DNA of 64,000 nucleotides, from assembly GCA_015068495.1 (NCBI GenBank), contig SVKL01000005.1:1-64000 (forward strand), given 5' to 3'. Both the position numbers and the translations under genes were made by a program. This DNA is from Oscillospiraceae bacterium. Its GTDB lineage: Bacteria > Bacillota > Clostridia > Oscillospirales > Oscillospiraceae. Shown here piece after piece: positions 8,094-16,531 of the stretch; within the stretch, counting starts at the first letter, position 1; each line of letters begins with the position of its first letter. The notes below the pieces were generated by a model. The model did no database searches and was not told where the DNA came from. It worked only from the letters and a program-made list of their open reading frames with translations.

Positions 8094-8126
8094 AAAGGGC
8101 GTGTCGAAAGGCACGCCCTTTTTGTT
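8094..8126 (+). terminator. Terminator of surface gene 1
   Basis: aaagggcgtg/cacgcccttt stem with loop tcgaaagg and T tail. An almost identical terminator ends surface gene 2 at 9721-9752. Confidence 0.92.
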
Positions 8127-8141
8127 TACGCAAAAACCAAG

Positions 8142-8290
8142 CCTTCCCCTTGGGGGAAAGGTGCCCCGCAGGGGCGGATGAGGAGAAAACGGGCTGATGC
8201 GGGCATCCGTCCCTACAGAAACAAACGTAGGGGACGGGGTTCCCGCCCTACTCCATACTTTGGACGGAGTGGATGAAGTGTAAATGTTCA
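8142..8290. repeat. Palindromic intergenic repeats, copy 2
   Basis: Gapped second copy of the 6542-6660 block: ccttccccttgggggaaagg with gtgccccgcaggggcgga (8142-8180), then cgtaggggacggggttcccgccctac (8226-8251, shown here in part as gtaggggacggggttcccg). The gccc arm is less perfect than in copy 1. Confidence 0.65.
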
Positions 8291-8402
8291 CAAATCCAAA
8301 AGCTGTTGCAGCGCCTTATAAAAAGGATATTTGTGTATTTTTAACAAAGGTATTTTCGCTCCAAAAAAACCAAAAAATTTGGAAAAATCATAAACAATTT
8401 CC

Positions 8403-8431
8403 TTGCAAAGCCTTCTTTGTTATGCTATAAT
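8403..8431 (+). promoter_or_regulatory. Promoter and leader hairpin of surface gene 2
   Basis: TTGCAA (8403-8408), 17-bp spacer, TATAAT (8426-8431), 1,630 bases from the matching promoter of copy 1. The leader hairpin is gcctgtgg/ccacaggc (about 8440-8474), a perfect 8-bp stem where copy 1 has different but still pairing bases. Confidence 0.82.
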
Positions 8432-8510
8432 GACACAAAGCCTGTGGTGGGGAATTATCCCGTTGCCACAGGCAAAACGTAACTATAAAATAATGAAAGG
8501 AAGAAAAGTT

Positions 8511-9707
8511 ATGAAGACAAGAATTTTGACTCTGCTGCTGGCTCTGTGCTTGGTCGTTGGTCTGTTGCCCTTCGCAGCTCTGGCAGAGGACGCAGTAGAA
8601 GCCAAGGCGTACGTCCGTATTTACAACAATGACGGCAAGGACCCCGTGAGAAAGGAAATCGTTCCCGGTGGTGAGGTTGTATACGCAACCAATAATGAAG
8701 AGGGCGTCGTAGCTATGACCACCGAGGCTGCAGGCGACTGGACCATCAAGTTCGAGTACCCCGTTGACGGTGTCGCTACCTTGACCCTCAAGGGCGCTAA
8801 GATTCAGGGTTACGAGAAGGGTCACGGTATGTACTTCTACGGCACCAAGGGCTTCAAGGTTGTTGTTGAGGAAGACAGCGAAGTCAACAACGGTACCCAC
8901 ACCTGCTTCTGGGCTACCGGCGAAATGAAGGGCGATCTGACCATCACCGGCCCCGGCAAGCTGACTCTGCACTCTGTGAGAGGTAATGCTTGTTCCTTGT
9001 CCAACGAGGGCGATGTTTACATTAAGGATGCTAAGATGGAAATCATCTCCGACGGTCAGGACTCCTCCTGCCGCGCAGGTATCCTGAAGGGTAAGGGCAA
9101 TCTGATCATCGACAACTCCGAGATCAACTTCTCCATTCCTAAGGGTAATGCTATTTGGATGTTCGAGAAGCTGAACGCTGAAGGAAAGCCTGTTTCCGAA
9201 GGCCACTACCTCATTGAGGATACTGTCTCGGAAAAGGATCTGATCATCCAGAACGGCTCTAAGATCACCGGTACCACCGCTGCTTGGGGCTTCGGCGCTT
9301 CCGGCAAAATCGTTGTTAAGGACAGCGAAATGGAAATGACCTGTAAGCAGAATGTATTTGCTGTTAAGCCCACTCTGGAAGGCTCCTACGGCGTTTTGGG
9401 TGGCTTGAAGCCCACCTCTGCTAAGGCTTACGCTGAGAAGAAGTGGTCTCAGTACACCTACATTAAGATCGGTCCTGATGTTGCTGCTTCTACCGGCGGC
9501 TCTACTGGCGGCGACACCACTACCGGCGGCACCACCACCGGCGGTAACACCACTACCGGCGGCAACACCACTACCGGCGGTAACACTGCTACCAACCCCG
9601 CAACCGGCGATACCTTCAACGTAGCTTTGGTCTCTGCTTTGGCACTGGCCTCCGCAGCTACCTTGGCAGCAATCACTGTGCTGAACAAGAAGAGCGTAGT
9701 TCGCTAA
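8511..9707 (+). CDS. Sortase-anchored beta-helix-like surface protein 2
   Basis: A 398-residue tandem paralogue of the protein at 6881: same signal peptide ending FAALA, same strand-rich body (LTITGPGKL, LIIDNSEINFS, GNAIWMF), TTTGG linker with the pentads in another order, and the same NPATGD-hydrophobic-basic tail. The body has drifted most in its first 70 residues and around 210-225, while the signal-peptide region and the last 130 bases are almost identical at DNA level, which suggests recombination between the copies. Own promoter and terminator, so the copies are independent units. Likely cell-wall linked and exposed; ligand unknown. Confidence 0.82.
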   Translation: MKTRILTLLLALCLVVGLLPFAALAEDAVEAKAYVRIYNNDGKDPVRKEIVPGGEVVYATNNEEGVVAMTTEAAGDWTIKFEYPVDGVATLTLKGAKIQGYEKGHGMYFYGTKGFKVVVEEDSEVNNGTHTCFWATGEMKGDLTITGPGKLTLHSVRGNACSLSNEGDVYIKDAKMEIISDGQDSSCRAGILKGKGNLIIDNSEINFSIPKGNAIWMFEKLNAEGKPVSEGHYLIEDTVSEKDLIIQNGSKITGTTAAWGFGASGKIVVKDSEMEMTCKQNVFAVKPTLEGSYGVLGGLKPTSAKAYAEKKWSQYTYIKIGPDVAASTGGSTGGDTTTGGTTTGGNTTTGGNTTTGGNTATNPATGDTFNVALVSALALASAATLAAITVLNKKSVVR

Positions 9708-9720
9708 TTTTATAACATAT

Positions 9721-9752
9721 AAAGGGCGTGTCGAAAGGCACGCCCTTTTTGT
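9721..9752 (+). terminator. Terminator of surface gene 2
   Basis: Same aaagggcgtg/cacgcccttt hairpin plus T tail as copy 1. Confidence 0.92.
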
Positions 9753-9868
9753 TGTACAAAGACCTTATCTTTGCAGGCGGATGCGGGGAAAGGATTGTAG
9801 GGGACGGGTTTCCCGTCCCACGGACGAGCACTGACCGATGTTTTTTGCTATGCAAAGTGACACTAGGG
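9753..9868. repeat. Remnant of the duplicated upstream block with TGTAGGG palindrome
   Basis: A shortened version of the block before the two surface genes: gcaggcggatgcggggaaagg remnant (about 9775-9792) and a perfect palindrome tgtaggggacgggtttcccg...(9796-9821). No gene seen. It marks the 3' edge of the tandem duplication. Confidence 0.6.
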
Positions 9869-9897
9869 TTGCAATTTTATCCCGTGTAAATTATAAT
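9869..9897 (+). promoter_or_regulatory. Promoter of the aldo/keto reductase gene
   Basis: TTGCAA (9869-9874), 17-bp spacer, TATAAT (9892-9897). The leader to the ATG is about 84 bases and contains a short agcc/ggct hairpin. Confidence 0.8.
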
Positions 9898-9987
9898 GTA
9901 AACATAGAAGAAACCAGCCGTATATTTATGGCTGTGGGCTTGGAAGTAAAAACGCAATCACCCTAGGCAATCAGTAAGGAGAGAACT

Positions 9988-10995
9988 ATGGAATACAGAC
10001 AGCTGGGAAAAACCGGATTAAAGGTTTCCCGTATGGGCTTTGGTGGCATCCCCATTCAAAAAATTGACGAAGAAGGCACAAAAACGCTGTTTCATAAGCT
10101 GTTGGAGCAAGGCGTAAACTACATTGATACCGCCCGGGCTTATACCGTCAGCGAAGCCTATATCGGCTATGCTTTGGAGGGAATCCGGGAGCATTTTGTG
10201 CTGGCAACCAAAAGTATGGCGCACACCCGGGAGGCGATGGAGCAGGATATTGCCACCAGTTTGCAGAATTTGCGGACAGACTACATTGACCTGTACCAAA
10301 TCCACAACCCCAACGAAAAGGCGCTGGAGGAGATACTGGCTCCCGGTGGCGCACTTGAGGCGCTGCAGGCGGCAAAGGCCGCGGGAAGAATCGGTCATAT
10401 CGGCATCACCCTCCATTCCGTGGCGCTGTTTCAGCAGGTGCTGGCGTATCCTTGGGTGGAAACCATTATGTTCCCCTACAACATTGTGGAAACCCAAGCC
10501 GAGGAGCTGATAGCCCAATGCAACGAGAAAAACATCGGTTTTATCTGTATGAAACCGCTGGCTGGCGGCGCCATTGATGATGCGGATACCGCGCTGCGCT
10601 ATGTGGTGAGCAACCCCAACGTAACGGTGGTAATCCCCGGTATGGCAGAGGTGGGAGAGCTGATGCAGAACGTGCAGGCAACCGCCAATACAGCGCCCCT
10701 TACCAATGAAGAACAGGAAAAGGTCAGCAAGATTCGGGAGCTTTTGGGCACCAATTTCTGCCGCCGCTGCAATTATTGCGCACCCTGCAGCGCAGGTATT
10801 AACATTCCTCTGGTTTTCTTGATTGAGGGCTATTACAGCCGCTATAATCTGACCGATTGGGCAACCACCCGTTATGCAGGACTGGCCAAAACTGCCTCCG
10901 ACTGTATCGAATGCGGCGTGTGTGAGGAACGGTGTCCCTACCACCTGCCCATTCGGGAAATGATGAAAAATGCCGCAAAGGTATTTGAAAAATAG
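9988..10995 (+). CDS. Aldo/keto reductase with C-terminal 4Fe-4S domain
   Basis: A 335-residue oxidoreductase. The N-terminal 260 residues are an aldo/keto reductase barrel with the catalytic tetrad visible as Asp and Tyr in YIDTARAY, Lys in LATKS and His in YQIHNP. The C-terminus adds cysteines CRRCNYCAPC and CIECGVCEERCPY, a pattern that binds one or two 4Fe-4S clusters in anaerobic members of this family. ATG 9988 follows aaggagag. It lies between surface genes 2 and 3 with its own promoter. The physiological substrate of this Fe-S subgroup is not established. Confidence 0.92.
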   Translation: MEYRQLGKTGLKVSRMGFGGIPIQKIDEEGTKTLFHKLLEQGVNYIDTARAYTVSEAYIGYALEGIREHFVLATKSMAHTREAMEQDIATSLQNLRTDYIDLYQIHNPNEKALEEILAPGGALEALQAAKAAGRIGHIGITLHSVALFQQVLAYPWVETIMFPYNIVETQAEELIAQCNEKNIGFICMKPLAGGAIDDADTALRYVVSNPNVTVVIPGMAEVGELMQNVQATANTAPLTNEEQEKVSKIRELLGTNFCRRCNYCAPCSAGINIPLVFLIEGYYSRYNLTDWATTRYAGLAKTASDCIECGVCEERCPYHLPIREMMKNAAKVFEK

Positions 10996-11030
10996 TCCCT
11001 GAAAAATATGACAAAAATCGGAAATAAGCA

Positions 11031-11059
11031 TTGAACACAGCGATGTGCTGTGATATAGT
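11031..11059 (+). promoter_or_regulatory. Promoter of surface gene 3 with inverted repeat in the spacer
   Basis: TTGAAC (11031-11036), 17-bp spacer, TATAGT (11054-11059). The spacer region is CACAGC-N5-GCTGTG (11036-11052), a perfect inverted repeat placed where a repressor would block RNA polymerase. Confidence 0.65.
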
Positions 11060-11110
11060 AATACATATTCCCAGTGGATAATTTTGCCAAGGAAGGAAAA
11101 GGAGCTTACT

Positions 11111-12199
11111 ATGAAAAGAAGAATTGCAAGTCTGTTTTTGATTCTGTGTCTGTTGATTACCTTGTTGCCCTTTACGGCGTTTGCTGCCGATGATAATTCC
11201 ATTATGGTCGGTTTTTATTACACCGAGGAGCCGGTATCTCATTTCTGGAACACAGAATTCGGCCCCGGCACGGTGAAGTACGCCACCACAGCGGAAGACG
11301 GCACGATGGCGAATGTGACGGAAGCGGACGATTGGAATATTAAATTCGAGTATCCTGCAGGCGGCACACCCACTCTTACCTTCAGAGGCGCCACCATTAA
11401 AAATGAGAACGGCAGAGGCCTGCTGATTACCGGCAATACGGACCTGAACATCGTGGTGGAAAAGGACAGCTCTATTGAAGTAGGAAGGAGCTCCGCTTTT
11501 GAGGTGATTACTACCGGTAAGGTTACGATCACCGGCGCTGGAAAATTGAGCGTTTCCTCTAAGCTGATCACTATGGCTTTTTGCTGTGATGGCGGTGTAC
11601 TGATGAAGGATCTGAAGCTGGTGGGAAGATCGGACCTTACAGGTTCCGGTACTGCGATTGCCACTATCTGCGTCAAGAAGGGCGACCTCACCATTGACCA
11701 TTGCGAACTGGATTTGGACTCCAAGGGCGGCAACAACATTTGGATGTTCACCAAGGTTGGGCCGGAGGGTGAGCTCTATTATGAGAAGCACTACTTGATC
11801 AACGATGCCGATAAAAAGAACTTGACCATCCAAAATGGCACCAAGTATGTTGGCCGTGCAGACAGCTGGAATATTGGCGCTTCCGGCCAGATTTTGGTTA
11901 AGGACAGCGAATTGGAGCTGACCTGCGGTGCAAACTCCTGCTTTGGCACAAAGCCCACGCTGGAGGGCGTAATTGCACGGGGCGGTATTACATCTGAAAA
12001 ACTGATTAAATTCAACGTAAAGAAGTATGCCTCCTTTAAGTATATGAAAATTGTTCCCGGTACAGAGGAAACGCAGGATACCACCAATCCTTATACCGGC
12101 GATACCTTTAATATTGTGCTGGTGGTAGCACTGGTGCTTGCCTCCGCAGTGGCGCTGGTTGTCCTGCTGGTGTTTACATTAAAAAAGAAAAAACAATAA
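11111..12199 (+). CDS. Sortase-anchored beta-helix-like surface protein 3
   Basis: A 362-residue diverged member of the same family as the proteins at 6881 and 8511: signal peptide ending FTAFA, shared landmarks (KYATTAEDG, WNIKFEYP, VTITGAGKL, NNIWMF, LTIQNGTK, ILVKDSELELTC), then a short linker without the TTTGG pentads, the sorting signal NPYTGD, a hydrophobic segment and a lysine-rich end. ATG 11111 follows aaggag; a nine-residue extension is less likely. The missing repeat linker would place its body closer to the wall than the other two. Confidence 0.8.
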   Translation: MKRRIASLFLILCLLITLLPFTAFAADDNSIMVGFYYTEEPVSHFWNTEFGPGTVKYATTAEDGTMANVTEADDWNIKFEYPAGGTPTLTFRGATIKNENGRGLLITGNTDLNIVVEKDSSIEVGRSSAFEVITTGKVTITGAGKLSVSSKLITMAFCCDGGVLMKDLKLVGRSDLTGSGTAIATICVKKGDLTIDHCELDLDSKGGNNIWMFTKVGPEGELYYEKHYLINDADKKNLTIQNGTKYVGRADSWNIGASGQILVKDSELELTCGANSCFGTKPTLEGVIARGGITSEKLIKFNVKKYASFKYMKIVPGTEETQDTTNPYTGDTFNIVLVVALVLASAVALVVLLVFTLKKKKQ

Positions 12200-12202
12200 T
12201 AA

Positions 12203-12238
12203 AAAATGCGTGTTGCTAAGCAACACGCATTTTTTTTG
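12203..12238. terminator. Bidirectional terminator between surface gene 3 and ileS
   Basis: 11-bp perfect stem atgcgtgttgc/gcaacacgcat flanked by A6 and T8, so it works on both strands for the converging genes. Confidence 0.93.
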
Positions 12239-12241
12239 TTA

Positions 12242-15034
12242 TTAAATCTCAAAATCCAGCTGGGAGAGCACGCTTGCGCAACGCTTGCACAGGCCGTTCT
12301 CGTCCGCTTCCTCGGAGTGCATCCAGCAGCGGGGACATTTCTCGCCCCGTGCCTCGGTAACACCAACCGTCAGCTGGGGCAGGTTTGCGCCCTGACCTAC
12401 GGTAGCACCGGCGGGAGCAGTCTCCCAAGCACAGGAGGAGACGATGAAGATTTCTGCCAGATTCAGACCCTCGCAGGCGGCCTTCACAGCAGCATCCTCT
12501 GTCTGCAGGGACACGTGGGCTTCCAAAGCCTTGCCGATACGCTTGTCTGCACGGGCGATTTCCAGCACACCGTTTACATCCTGACGCAGCTTCATCACCG
12601 TATCCCACTTTGCCATTGCAGCAGCATCGAGGGCATAGCTGTCGAAGTTTTCGGGCATTTGGTTCAACAGCACATTTCTGCTGTCATCTTCCTTCCGGTG
12701 GGGCATTGCCTGCCAAATTTCATCGCAGGTAAAGGCAAGAATCGGTGCAAACAGCTTTGCCATTGCGTCCAGAATCAGGAACAGAGCCGTCTGAGCGGAG
12801 CGGCGGCGCAGACCGTCGGGCAGCTCGCAGTACAGCCGGTCTTTGATAATGTCCAGATAGAAGGAGGACAGCTCCACCACACAGAAGTCGTTGATAATGT
12901 GGGAAACCACGTGGAATTCGTAGTTGTTGTAAGCCTTGCGGCAGGCGGCAACCAAAGCATTCAGCTTGGTCAGTGCCCACTTGTCCAGCTCCTCCATATC
13001 CTCGGGAGCAACCAGGTTGTTGGGGTCAAATTCATTTAGGTTACCCAAGCAGTAACGGGCGGTGTTCCGGAACTTCAAGTAGTTCTGAGCGACCTGCTTA
13101 AAGATTTCCTTGGAGCAGCGCACATCTGCGTGATAGTCGGAGGAGGCAGACCACAGACGGACAATATCCGCGCCGAAATCCTTAATCAGATCAGCGGGGT
13201 CAACGCCGTTACCCAGCGATTTGTGCATTGCACGGCCCTGTCCGTCCACAACCCAGCCGTGGGTCAGCACCTGCTTAAAGGGAGCGCCCTTGTCCAGTGC
13301 GCCCACGGATGTGAGCAGGGAAGACTGGAACCAACCACGATACTGGTCAGCGCCCTCCAAATATACATCTGCAGGCCACAGCTCGGGGGTGTCCTTCATA
13401 AGAGAAGCGTAGTGGGTAGAGCCGGAGTCGAACCAGCAGTCCAAGGTGTCGGTTTCTTTGTCGAAGGTCTTGCCGCCGCAGTGGGGGCAGGTGAAGCCGT
13501 CGGGCACCAGCTCCATCGCTTCTTTTTCAAACCAAACGTTGGAGCCAAACTCGTCAAAGAGCTTGGAGATTTTTTCGATGGACGCGGGGGTGGAAACAGG
13601 CTTGCCGCAGTCTTTGCAGTAGAACACAGGGATGGGCAGACCCCAACGGCGCTGGCGGGAGATACACCAGTCAGCACGCTCCCGAATCATACTCACCATA
13701 CGGTCCTCACCCCAAGCGGGGAACCACTGGACATTCTCAATGGCCTTTACCGCTTGATCCTTAAAGGACTCCACAGAGCAGAACCACTGGGGTGTAGCAC
13801 GGAAGATAACCGGCTTCTTGCAACGGTCGTGGTGGGGGTAGGAGTGGATAATCTCCTCAGCGGCAAACAGCGCGCCGCTTTCCTTCATATCTGCCAGAAT
13901 TACCGGATTGCTCTCCTCGGTCTTGAGACCTGCGTACTTGCCGGCATAGTCGGTGTGACGGCCGTAATCATCCACGGGAACAACCAGCTCCATACCATAG
14001 CGCATACAGGTCTGATAGTCGTCAGCGCCGAAGCCGGGAGCGGTGTGGACACAGCCTGTACCGGAGTCCATAGTGACATATTCTGCATTTACCAGCCGGC
14101 TGGTCTTATCCAAGAAAGGATGCTTTGCCAGCATATTCTCAAAGAACTGACCGGGGAAAGTAGCCAAAATCTGATAGCTGGTATAGCCGCCGATGCCCAT
14201 AACCTTTTCGCACAAGGCCTCTGCTACGATGAAGGTTTCGTCGCTGTAATCAGGCTTCACCAGCACATAGCTGTCCCGGGGATGCAGGCAGATAGCCATA
14301 TTGCCGGGGAGGGTCCAAATGGTGGTGGTCCAAATGACGAAATAGGTCTTTGTCAAATCAAAGTCGGACAGCTTGCCCAAGTCGTCAGCCATAGCGAACT
14401 TTACATATACAGAGGTACAGGGATCGTCCTTGTATTCAATGTCAGCCTCGGCAACGGCTGTGGCGCAGGCAGGACACCAGGTGACAGGCTTCAAACCCTT
14501 GTAGATGAAGCCCTTGTCGAACATCCGGCCAAAGACCTTCACTTCCTGAGCCTCAAAATGCTTGTCCATAGTGCGATAGGGCTTTTCCCAATCGCCTACA
14601 ACGCCCAAGCGGCGGAAGCCACCCATCTGCTTTTGAATGAAGTCTTCTGCAAAGTCCTCGCAGGCCTTGCGGAATTCAGGAACAGACATATCCTTGTTCA
14701 GCTTCTTCTTGGAATTTTCGATGGCACGCTCAATGGGCAGACCGTGGTTGTCCCAGCCGGGCACATAGGGGGTGTAGTAGCCCATCATTGCGTGGCTGCG
14801 GATGATAAAGTCCTTCAAAGTCTTGTTCAACGCGTGACCCATATGAATGTAGCCGTTGGAGAAGGGAGGGCCGTCGTGCAAAACGAAGGGGGGAAGACCC
14901 TTGTTCTTTTCCAGCATCAGATTGTAAAGACCCTGCTCGTTCCAGCGCTCCAGCATACCCGGCTCACGGGCGGGCAGACCGGCCTTCATAGGGAAGTCTG
15001 TCTTCGGGGTGATAATGGTGTTTTTATATTCCAT
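12242..15034 (-). CDS. ileS: Isoleucyl-tRNA synthetase
   Basis: A 930-residue class I synthetase that charges tRNA-Ile. The HIGH signature is HMGH (64-67, GYIHMGHALN); the KMSKS loop appears near residue 600 as AMHKSLGN, a variant of KMSKSLGN. The CP1 editing domain contains the TWCPAC and WTTTIWTLPGN segments, and a C-terminal zinc site CPRC...CKRC lies at about 900-921. Length is normal for the bacterial type. It is the last gene of the long minus-strand array, following divIVA as in other Firmicutes, but with a GNAT gene between. The Ile T-box at 15588-15825 upstream should control it. Confidence 0.97.
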   Translation of the reverse strand: MEYKNTIITPKTDFPMKAGLPAREPGMLERWNEQGLYNLMLEKNKGLPPFVLHDGPPFSNGYIHMGHALNKTLKDFIIRSHAMMGYYTPYVPGWDNHGLPIERAIENSKKKLNKDMSVPEFRKACEDFAEDFIQKQMGGFRRLGVVGDWEKPYRTMDKHFEAQEVKVFGRMFDKGFIYKGLKPVTWCPACATAVAEADIEYKDDPCTSVYVKFAMADDLGKLSDFDLTKTYFVIWTTTIWTLPGNMAICLHPRDSYVLVKPDYSDETFIVAEALCEKVMGIGGYTSYQILATFPGQFFENMLAKHPFLDKTSRLVNAEYVTMDSGTGCVHTAPGFGADDYQTCMRYGMELVVPVDDYGRHTDYAGKYAGLKTEESNPVILADMKESGALFAAEEIIHSYPHHDRCKKPVIFRATPQWFCSVESFKDQAVKAIENVQWFPAWGEDRMVSMIRERADWCISRQRRWGLPIPVFYCKDCGKPVSTPASIEKISKLFDEFGSNVWFEKEAMELVPDGFTCPHCGGKTFDKETDTLDCWFDSGSTHYASLMKDTPELWPADVYLEGADQYRGWFQSSLLTSVGALDKGAPFKQVLTHGWVVDGQGRAMHKSLGNGVDPADLIKDFGADIVRLWSASSDYHADVRCSKEIFKQVAQNYLKFRNTARYCLGNLNEFDPNNLVAPEDMEELDKWALTKLNALVAACRKAYNNYEFHVVSHIINDFCVVELSSFYLDIIKDRLYCELPDGLRRRSAQTALFLILDAMAKLFAPILAFTCDEIWQAMPHRKEDDSRNVLLNQMPENFDSYALDAAAMAKWDTVMKLRQDVNGVLEIARADKRIGKALEAHVSLQTEDAAVKAACEGLNLAEIFIVSSCAWETAPAGATVGQGANLPQLTVGVTEARGEKCPRCWMHSEEADENGLCKRCASVLSQLDFEI

Positions 15035-15059
15035 TCGGAAATACCTCCATAGTAAATTT

Positions 15060-15090
15060 CTATTATAGGGCGGGGGCTTGCTCCCGCCGA
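15060..15090. repeat. TGTAGGG-type palindrome between GNAT and ileS
   Basis: tatagggcgggggcttgctcccgccga: a GC-rich palindrome (cgggggc/gctcccg) of the family found at 37878 and elsewhere. In the minus-strand transcript it lies between two genes and could form a 3'-protecting hairpin. Confidence 0.65.
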
Positions 15091-15094
15091 ATTC

Positions 15095-15535
15095 TCAAAT
15101 TGGTTTTGTAAGGTTATACACAGGTCTGCCACGCTTGCTGATTCCCTCGTTGACAATAGCAAAACCAAGCTTTTTACATAATGCAAGGCTTGCGGTGTTA
15201 TCCTTGCGGACTTGCCCAGCGGCAGTGTGATAGCCGTAGGCATTTGCCATAGTTAAAAGCTGTAATATGGCAGCATAAGCGTATCCTTGGCGCTGAAACG
15301 GGGCGTAAACCTCTGCACCGATGCTTACAGTGTTTGCTTCCGTTTCGATTAAAGAAACATATCCCACAACTTGGTCACCGTCGGCAATTGCCAACAGCTT
15401 GTGAAATTTGCCGTGATAAGTTGGTGCATTAAATTCTGCAATTAACGCCACGGCTTGCTCTTGATCCATATCCGGGTGCTGATACTGTACAATGACATTC
15501 CAATCGGATTGGCAAAATGAACGTAGGATAAGCAT
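15095..15535 (-). CDS. GNAT-family N-acetyltransferase
   Basis: A 146-residue acetyl-CoA-dependent acetyltransferase. The acetyl-CoA loop appears as PFQRQGYAYAAILQLL (the Q/RxxGxA pattern) and the final motif as NTASLALCKKLGF, standard for GNAT proteins. Start ATG 15535 has ggagg ahead; a 14-residue extension is rejected. It lies between the Ile T-box and ileS, so both genes would be transcribed when tRNA-Ile is uncharged. The substrate is unknown; an amine, antibiotic or protein N-terminus are all possible for this family. Confidence 0.85.
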   Translation of the reverse strand: MLILRSFCQSDWNVIVQYQHPDMDQEQAVALIAEFNAPTYHGKFHKLLAIADGDQVVGYVSLIETEANTVSIGAEVYAPFQRQGYAYAAILQLLTMANAYGYHTAAGQVRKDNTASLALCKKLGFAIVNEGISKRGRPVYNLTKPI

Positions 15536-15587
15536 ATTACCTCCATTATAGCAGGAGATTGCCACGTCGGCTCGCAATGATAGGTAT

Positions 15588-15825
15588 AAAAAACGCCTTT
15601 GCCTCTTTCGTAAGAGACAAAGGCGTTATAACCTCTGCGGTACCACTCTTGTTCCGGAAAATATCCGGCACTCGCGTGCACGGTATCGGGTGCAGCCGGC
15701 GCAGCCTACTAAAAGTTCGGTGCGCTGCTCAAAGGGGATACAAAGGCTGGATGTCTGCTGTCTTGCACCGACCGACAGCTCTCTGCTGGCATTACCAGAC
15801 TTTGCGTGTCCTTATCAAAGCATTG
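15588..15825 (-). promoter_or_regulatory. T-box leader, Ile specifier
   Basis: Read on the minus strand: Stem I with AGAGAG (complement 15779-15784), GGTGCAAG (15762-15769) and a GACATC segment that puts codon ATC (Ile, complement 15750-15752) in the specifier position; then the T-box AGAGTGGTACCGCAGAG (15633-15649), whose TGGT can pair with the ACCA end of a tRNA with discriminator A; then the terminator aacgccttt/aaaggcgtt plus T run (15588-15627). Known mechanism: uncharged tRNA stabilises the antiterminator. Downstream genes are GNAT and ileS. Confidence 0.9.
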
Positions 15826-15829
15826 AATA

Positions 15830-16513
15830 TTAATTACGCTTGGTGGGGTCGTAGTTGCGACCAAACTGCAAGTTGGCAAACTTGCCGGTGGTGGTCTCTA
15901 CGGTGGGGTGCTTGGGCTCAGCCACAGGGCTGTGGTCCTCGGTTGTGCCTACCAAAGCCTGCAGATTGGCGGCAATTTCATCCGCTACAGCGTCAGCCTC
16001 GGTCTGTGCCTTGCCTTCGACCTGATCGTAATCAAACATACCGGCAGGCGCGGGGGCAGGGGGGTGTGCAGCCTTAATGCGATCCAAGGCCTTGATGCAG
16101 GAGGCAATCTCCTCCTTCAGCGCATCAATCTTTGCAGCGGCAGTTTTGCGGGCTTCCGCAACCCGGGCTTCCTCAGCAGCAATCATAGCGTCTGCATTTT
16201 TTGCATTTTCAATGGCTGCGGCGTTAGCATCGGTGAGCATTTGCGCACATTTTGCCTCGGCCTCTTTCACCATTAAGTCGCAGGTCTTTTGCGCATTGAC
16301 AATGGCGTCCTTCATACTGGCTTCGTTGGTACGGTATTCCTCCAGCTTGCTGACCAAGACCTTCATTTTGCTCTTCAGCAGCGCATTTTCTTTGTAAAGG
16401 GTAATATAATCTTCAGTCAAAGGCTCCAGAAACTCGTCCACAGACTGCATATCATAGCCGCCGAAAGTGGCACGGTTAAAGGAGATCTGTTCGATCTGTT
16501 GGGGTGTAAACAT
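15830..16513 (-). CDS. divIVA: Cell-division initiation protein DivIVA
   Basis: A 227-residue coiled-coil protein. The N-terminal 20-residue lipid-binding part contains FNRATFGGYDMQSVDEFL, matching the DivIVA signature F.....GY...EVD.FL. A long coiled coil follows (about 35-150), then a Pro/Ala-rich and acidic tail. DivIVA recruits division and polar proteins to curved membrane. It lies 18 bases behind sepF in the classical Firmicutes order yggS-sepF-divIVA-ileS. Confidence 0.92.
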   Translation of the reverse strand: MFTPQQIEQISFNRATFGGYDMQSVDEFLEPLTEDYITLYKENALLKSKMKVLVSKLEEYRTNEASMKDAIVNAQKTCDLMVKEAEAKCAQMLTDANAAAIENAKNADAMIAAEEARVAEARKTAAAKIDALKEEIASCIKALDRIKAAHPPAPAPAGMFDYDQVEGKAQTEADAVADEIAANLQALVGTTEDHSPVAEPKHPTVETTTGKFANLQFGRNYDPTKRN

Positions 16514-16531
16514 AATGTGTCCTTTCTGTTT

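Noticed and set aside
6656..8095. 479-codon frame opposite surface gene 1
   Set aside because: Same reason; low-complexity Gly/Ala/Ser/Val protein and the plus-strand gene has promoter, signal peptide and terminator.
6881..12199. A complete sortase-pilus locus
   Set aside because: NPxTGD proteins are present, but no sortase or pilin with a pilin motif is in the window.
13130..15052. 640-codon frame opposite ileS
   Set aside because: Antisense to the clear isoleucyl-tRNA synthetase gene; long mirror frames come from its codon choice.
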